DNA of 64,000 bases from Malaya genurostris (Eukaryota; Arthropoda; Insecta; Diptera; Culicidae). The position numbers and the translations under genes were made by a program. This document shows, one piece after another, positions 59,334 to 64,000 of this stretch. Where the stretch lies: NCBI RefSeq assembly GCF_030247185.1, contig NC_080571.1:41214002-41278001 (forward strand). Direction: 5' to 3'. The notes under the pieces are model-generated. The model did no database searches. It worked only from the letters and a program-made list of their open reading frames with translations, and was not told the origin of the DNA. Within the stretch, counting starts at the first letter, position 1; the number at the start of each line of letters is the position of its first letter.

Positions 59334-61987
59334 CAAGCAATTCAATGGAATGGTTTTTAATAGCCGCACGAATCGCCATCCAGCTTGTTTTACCCCAAAT
59401 GCCCAGCAGTTTTAGGATTTTCTGTAATATTTTTTTTGTAACTTGAAAAGAAATCGAGTGCGGTCTATTGAAATAGCTTGATTTTATGTAAAAATGTCTG
59501 ATTTAGATAAATATTTCACATATTGGAGGAATTGGGGTAATATAAACTTGCAAACTGAATTTGTTCTGGAAACTATTTTTGTCTGTATTCAATTTCGATC
59601 AAGATATTATGCGGACTTAGATCTCACATTTCGAGAGCTTAATATCTTCCCTTATTAGAACATCGAATGAAAAATTGTTACAAAGACCCGAAACAGTCAA
59701 CTTAGACAAAACCATGCGCATCTCCTGTGCATCGTAGTGCGAATAATATGGTGTAATGAATACTCAAGTTCGTCTCCAATATTTATATTGCATCACGATT
59801 TTTTTATGTTTGCGGCGTAGCAAGAAAAGTTGAAAAAGCAACTTCCTTCGAATGCATGCTCCGAGGTGGTAACCTTATGAAGAGAAGTACTTTACATGGA
59901 TGGGGTGAAATGTAAATCGATTGAAAATTGATCAAAAGTGGGATCACGGCTGGTTCTGGACTTCAACAAAAATATACAAATCGGGGAAGGTTAGAAAGAT
60001 TTTCTCTATCTTGAGAAGACGAATGATCTCAAGGTTAAAATATTCACCTCGTCTTTCATCGGTTTCGAATGCTCCAGGCCGGAGTTTCCAATAATGTCAC
60101 CGAAGTTCCCAACTACAGACCGGTAACAACGGATCGTTCTGTATTCTGACGTAATTAGACGAATGATGCAATCTGGCACATATCGTTAATGAAATGAAAA
60201 TTCAATCGACATTCCGTCGGAAGGCAATCCGCCACGAGGCGGAAAATTGAAGGCAAGAAAACCCCCAAAACACACAAGCCGCAAGAGTATAAATTGTCTA
60301 AAAATATCAACATATGCTGTATGTAAACAAGTTAACAAGTGGGTCTGCTCTGTTTTGGTGCTGTTGAGCGATAATCAGTAGACGAAATGAGTGATCTATT
60401 GGCTTGTGGGGCACAGTGAAAAAGAAATTATAAATATTTTAAGGCGGGTAATTTTTTTTTGTGTTTTAGTCCTTGAATAAAAATCAATGCATCCACGTGA
60501 AAAGCATTAAATTGAACAAAAAAAAAAACGATTTTAAAGAGTGCACATCACCACTTTCGGCAGTAATTTATGATGACGGCTATTTTTCCTGGCTTTCAAC
60601 TTCTCAATCATCTATCGCGCCTGAAGCGTGGTTCTGGCGGAAAACCAAAATCGATGAAGATAAGTAGTTCAACAGGCAACCCCAACCCCAAATGCCGTGT
60701 GCTTCGGATGCTTCCAATTGATACTCATTTTTGTCGATTACTGGCGGGCGTGAAAAACCCGAAACCCTAGATTAACCCATTCACGGATTTTCATCCGTTA
60801 TGTAGATGTACGTATTTATTTATGCAAGCATTTCCTTTTGCAAACCATTTAAATTGGTTCGGCAGGGCGCTTTGCTGATGGGGAATGGAGAGCGAAGGAG
60901 AAAAAAAAACATCGGCTCGGATTATGTCCGGGATTGAATTAAGTGAAATCATGAGGATGATTGGATTGAAAATGGAAATTTTTACGGCATGGGAGACTGG
61001 ATGGAAATTTGATTCTATTTTGAAAGCGCATATTTCGAAACCATGTTGCTCTGAACGTTAATCATTATTGAATTGCGGTTAATAGATTTTTGATTTGCAA
61101 CTTATTTAATGTTATTGCTAGTGATTTTAATTGACCACTTTATGCGACGGTGTCAAAAATAAAACTCATTTTGACCTAGTCCAGTTTCCTCGTTACACAA
61201 TTCTGATATGGTTTTTGCGGCGTGTACAGTTTCGCAGATTCCGAGTAAACACCAACAACCCGACCCGGCAACGGTGTTGGTTTTATTTCAAAACTTCATC
61301 CGCCGGCGGAAGCTGTAACTCTAACCAATGATGTATGGAGTGAAACCAGATTTGCCGGAATAGGTTGGTCTACCATCTGTACACATAATAATTTTCCACG
61401 GACATCCATGCATGCATAAATGAAAACGGAGGACGTAAACAAAGCATTTAAATGTTTCCTCCTGTACGGTTGACCTCTTGTTTTTCCGGTCTTCTCTGCG
61501 GGAAGCGAATACTTGAGTAATTCGAAAAAAAACACGAAACTCACCTGCTATTTTTACGGTTCAGTTGTACGATGAAGTGAAAAAATACACTACAAAGATT
61601 TCTGCTATTTATTAATGAGGCACGACGCTAAATCCTACCAGTATTGCGTCGGACCATTGTGTGATCTTAGAAGTGGAAGTAGAAGCTTTTGAAGGCATTC
61701 CCGTCTGCTCGTTTATTGCACCGGTTATCACCAATTGAATGCTCCGTTGATTGCCAAATCATTTATTTTTTGGTAAACGTTGATATTTTCCATTTTCTTG
61801 TCTTCTGAGACATCAAACCTAAAGCAATGCAAAACAGGAGTCTCGGAAGTTGGTTTTCACGTACATTCTATCATCCATAATGAGACAATGCTGTTTTGTC
61901 AACATCTGTGAGAGTGTCGGTGCAGGTGATTTTCTTACTTTATTCTGTCGTTCCTTGTTATTCGGTGCCTTTTGAACTTTGTACCTA
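59334..61987. other. Long gene-free stretch, apparently unique
   Basis: No repeats of families A-G, no transposase, no TIR pair seen. Moderately GC-rich parts (60060-60260, 61200-61330) break the AT-rich background. Short frames (60473-60770, 61131-61331, 61296-61544) have no domain. Conserved non-coding or regulatory DNA is possible but not shown. Confidence 0.4.
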
Positions 61988-63088
61988 AGGAGTGTATCGA
62001 AAATAAGCTATCCACATACATTTGTGTTGTATGTATTTGTGATGGTGCTCAGATCACAGCTTAGCTGTCAGCTTTCGTTTGTTTACTTGTTTGTGCGGTT
62101 TAAATGTTGCGTTTTCAAAATATCGCGTATTGAAAAGGAAGTGAAAATTGATGTTCTGGGCACATGGCTAAGTGAGATGGGTATTACTATGCAAAGGTAG
62201 AAAATCCGGTTCTTCCAACCCGAAACTGGACCAGAAAGAGGTATCTCTAATCATGAAGAACAAACCAATGTCAATACGTGATTTGGCCAAAAAAGCAGAA
62301 ACGAGTGTCGGAATGATCCAGCGTATCAAGAGCGAAACCACCTGAAGACCTACAAGAAGCAGAAAATCTCGAAACAAAGTGTAGAACAGAAGAAGCGCGC
62401 AGCAACAAGGGCCCGGAAATTGTATTCGCGTCTTTTGCAGTGTTCGGATGCATGCGTTTTGAAGGACGATGAGACTTATGTAAAGGAGGACTCAAAAACA
62501 TTTCCATATCCACAATACTTAGCTGTCATCGTTAGGGAGGATGTGAGCTATGCGGACAGGTCGATTCAAGTGGAGAAATTCGGTCGAAAGGTAATGGTAT
62601 GGCAAGCAATATGTTCCTGTGGTTTGAAGTAAACCATAATACACCTCCACTGTTTTGGACGGAGTTAGCGTCGGCTCACTATGCCAAAACCACTCTCAAT
62701 TGGCTTGCGGAAAAGGGTATAAATTTTGTTGAGAAAAATATCAATCCACCAATCTGCCCACAGCTTCGATTCATCGATCATTACTGGGCAATCGTGAAGA
62801 GGGGCTTCAAGAAGACTTGTAATCCCAGTTGGGAACATGCAGGAGTTCAAAAAACTTAGGTTGAAGCGTCCAAAAAATGCGATGCAACACTTGTCCGGAA
62901 CTTGATGAAGAGAGTTCGATTAGAAGTTCGAAAATTCGTGAAGCTTAAACTTAAATTTCATCCTGTGTTCATTATGTTCAAGTTTAACCTCGAACAATAA
63001 AGGATCAATTTTTATTTTGAATAAAATATCGTTTTTTATCATAATTTGAAAGAAAAATTTGTGGAAAGCTTATTTTCGATACACTGCT
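61988..63088 (+). mobile_element. DD37E transposon, third lineage, copy 2
   Basis: Left end AGGAGTGTATCGAAAATAAG with TA before it (61986-61987). Right end 'aagcttattttcgatacactgct' at about 63066-63088, with a few substitutions and one extra T before the next TA. About 1.1 kb; longer than the sister at 53.3 kb because the N-terminal region is kept. Confidence 0.88.
62104..62960 (+). pseudogene. DD37E transposase, third lineage, copy 2
   Basis: The N-terminal part in broken frames (EVKIDVLGTWLSEMGITMQR; then KPMSIRDLAKKAETSVGMIQ in another frame) leads to LKDDETYVKEDSKTFPYPQY (first Asp kept) and VEKFGRKVMVWQAICSCGLK, then a stop. In the next frame: LFWTELASAHYAKTTLNWLA and CPQLRFIDHYWAIVKRGFKK. 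The second catalytic Asp is Glu here and the catalytic Glu is Asp, still 37 residues apart. The C-terminal text VRKFVKLK is followed by sequence similar to the sister's 3' flank. Inactive. Confidence 0.87.
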
Positions 63089-63226
63089 TTAAATTACATC
63101 TTCTAAACCTGAAAAGTTCGCCATAATTCGTCCGAACTTGATCAATGACATAGTAGCAATTGTAAAACAATTCTAAGTTTGATGAAATCTTCGAGGAAAT
63201 TGAGCTATAAACAAAAAGGCGGATGG
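63089..63226. other. Short spacer
   Basis: Nothing recognised. Confidence 0.3.
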
Positions 63227-63960
63227 GTAATGTCAGAGACTTAACTGGATGTCGTGAATACGTAAACAACTGACATATTCCTTAACACTTCGGAATATCA
63301 ATTATTTGATCAATTGTATGAATTATGCAAGCATTCCCCATTTTTATTACTAGAATTTGAAACAATGCACCTGAACTAAAGTACAGATTAGTTACATTAA
63401 ACATTCTGAAACACAAATATTATGAAATAACCAGTATAGTTCTTTATAATAAAAATCGCCGCATACAAAATTTTAATGTCGATAATTTCATTTCGGATTT
63501 GCATAATTTATTGAAAGAAACTATCAATATGCTGCAGGGATTCGTTTCTAGCATTCAGAAGGGTCAAATTGCGTAATTCTCTACGACATTAAACTCTGGA
63601 ACATTTTTCGCAAAAACAAAGAAGGCTTCATTTGATCTCGATTACTGTGAATTTCACACAGCGAAAAGTGCACAAATCTAACCAAGCTGTTCTAGATTTG
63701 CAATAAACTGAGGATATTAACCTTCGATTTACGAACAACAAATCCTAATAGTTCTTTAGAAAACCTTTAGAGCCATTAGAACGGCTGATTTTGTGTAATG
63801 CTATCCACCGTTGTTTTTTCACCAATGCAAACGACTAGCAGCTGTGACGTAATCGCTCTTGTCGGAAGCGAAACTAGTTTTGCAAACGACACAAAACACA
63901 TCTGCTCGCAGTGGCGATAGAATCCAAACTGATCCAATTTTTGTTAACAGGTTTCTTTTT
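63227..63960 (+). repeat. Family C dispersed repeat, copy 2
   Basis: 63227-63710 matches 11690-12130 in blocks. It continues to a region with 'gacgtaatcgctcttgtcgg', 'cgaaactagttttgcaaacg' and 'gcgatagaatccaaactgat', which looks like a subterminal part of a transposon but is not present next to copy 1. Right end not determined. Confidence 0.5.
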
Positions 63961-64000
63961 ACGTGATTTCGTTTGTAGCTTTTTCACTAATGGGCGGTCC

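Overview
The window looks like non-coding, transposon-choked DNA from an insect, most likely a culicine mosquito. The reasons are an AT-rich background; no bacterial operons, rRNA genes or intact host genes; several DD37E (ITmD37E-type) transposases, a group first described from mosquitoes; mariner copies; a tRNA-derived SINE whose tail resembles mosquito SINEs; and very abundant non-coding repeats tied to (TG)n microsatellites. Species cannot be fixed from this sequence alone. The only host-gene signal I can argue for is a GC-rich, non-repetitive block at 2.4-3.5 kb. It reads like an insect promoter plus an untranslated first exon ending at a GTAAGC donor at 3502. If so, most of the window is a large, TE-filled first intron (inference).

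Layout. 0-0.6 kb: end of a family A repeat. 0.6-1.65: dead DD37E transposon. 2.4-3.5: promoter/5' exon candidate. 4.3-10.6: two near-identical family B repeats in inverted orientation around a family E tandem array, itself split by a family A copy. 13.05-16.5: family A copy split by a 1.84-kb element with 24-bp terminal inverted repeats (TIRs). 18.2-21.7: short family A piece, a hAT-type MITE with perfect 8-bp target-site duplications (TSDs), a paralogous empty site at 20.1-20.3, and a TTAA-flanked mini-element. 22.1-25.8: family A copy with a mariner inside. 25.9-27.1: TTAA-flanked element with a hAT MITE inside. 29.2-34.2: small duplicated reading frame, family B pieces, two copies of a fold-back repeat, a long (TA)n. 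34.47-38.20: hAT-type element with TSD GTCATAGC, carrying two complete deletion-derivative mariners, one mariner relic and one SINE. 39.5-40.3: transposase relics. 40.9-43.8: nearly full LINE ORF2. 43.8-44.4: DD37E relic. 46.4-48.1: family A (minus). 48.4-49.35: tandem family D. 49.5-51.44: palindromic MITE, then a DD37E copy split by a Mutator-like fold-back element with a 9-bp TSD. 52.3-54.4: degraded family A with another DD37E element. 55.6-57.3: family B. 57.5-59.3: family A with an eight-unit tandem array. 62.0-63.1: DD37E element. 63.2-64.0: family C repeat.

No gene network operates here. The 'genes' are selfish-element enzymes and nearly all are broken: second catalytic Asp deleted in the 24-kb mariner, internal deletions in the 35- and 36-kb mariners, substituted DDE residues in four of the five larger DD37E copies. 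The exception is the LINE ORF2 (40.9-43.7 kb), open over about 950 codons with endonuclease and reverse transcriptase motifs, though it lacks a clear start and the 5' part of the element.

The most interesting structure is a set of related non-coding families (A, B, D). They share one layout: a terminal stem-loop, a conserved block with a GGCCCGGAGGGCC-type palindrome, a (TG)n run, a variable number of roughly 140-180 bp tandem units, and a second terminal block around CCACCTAGTGG. I cannot assign them to a named superfamily.
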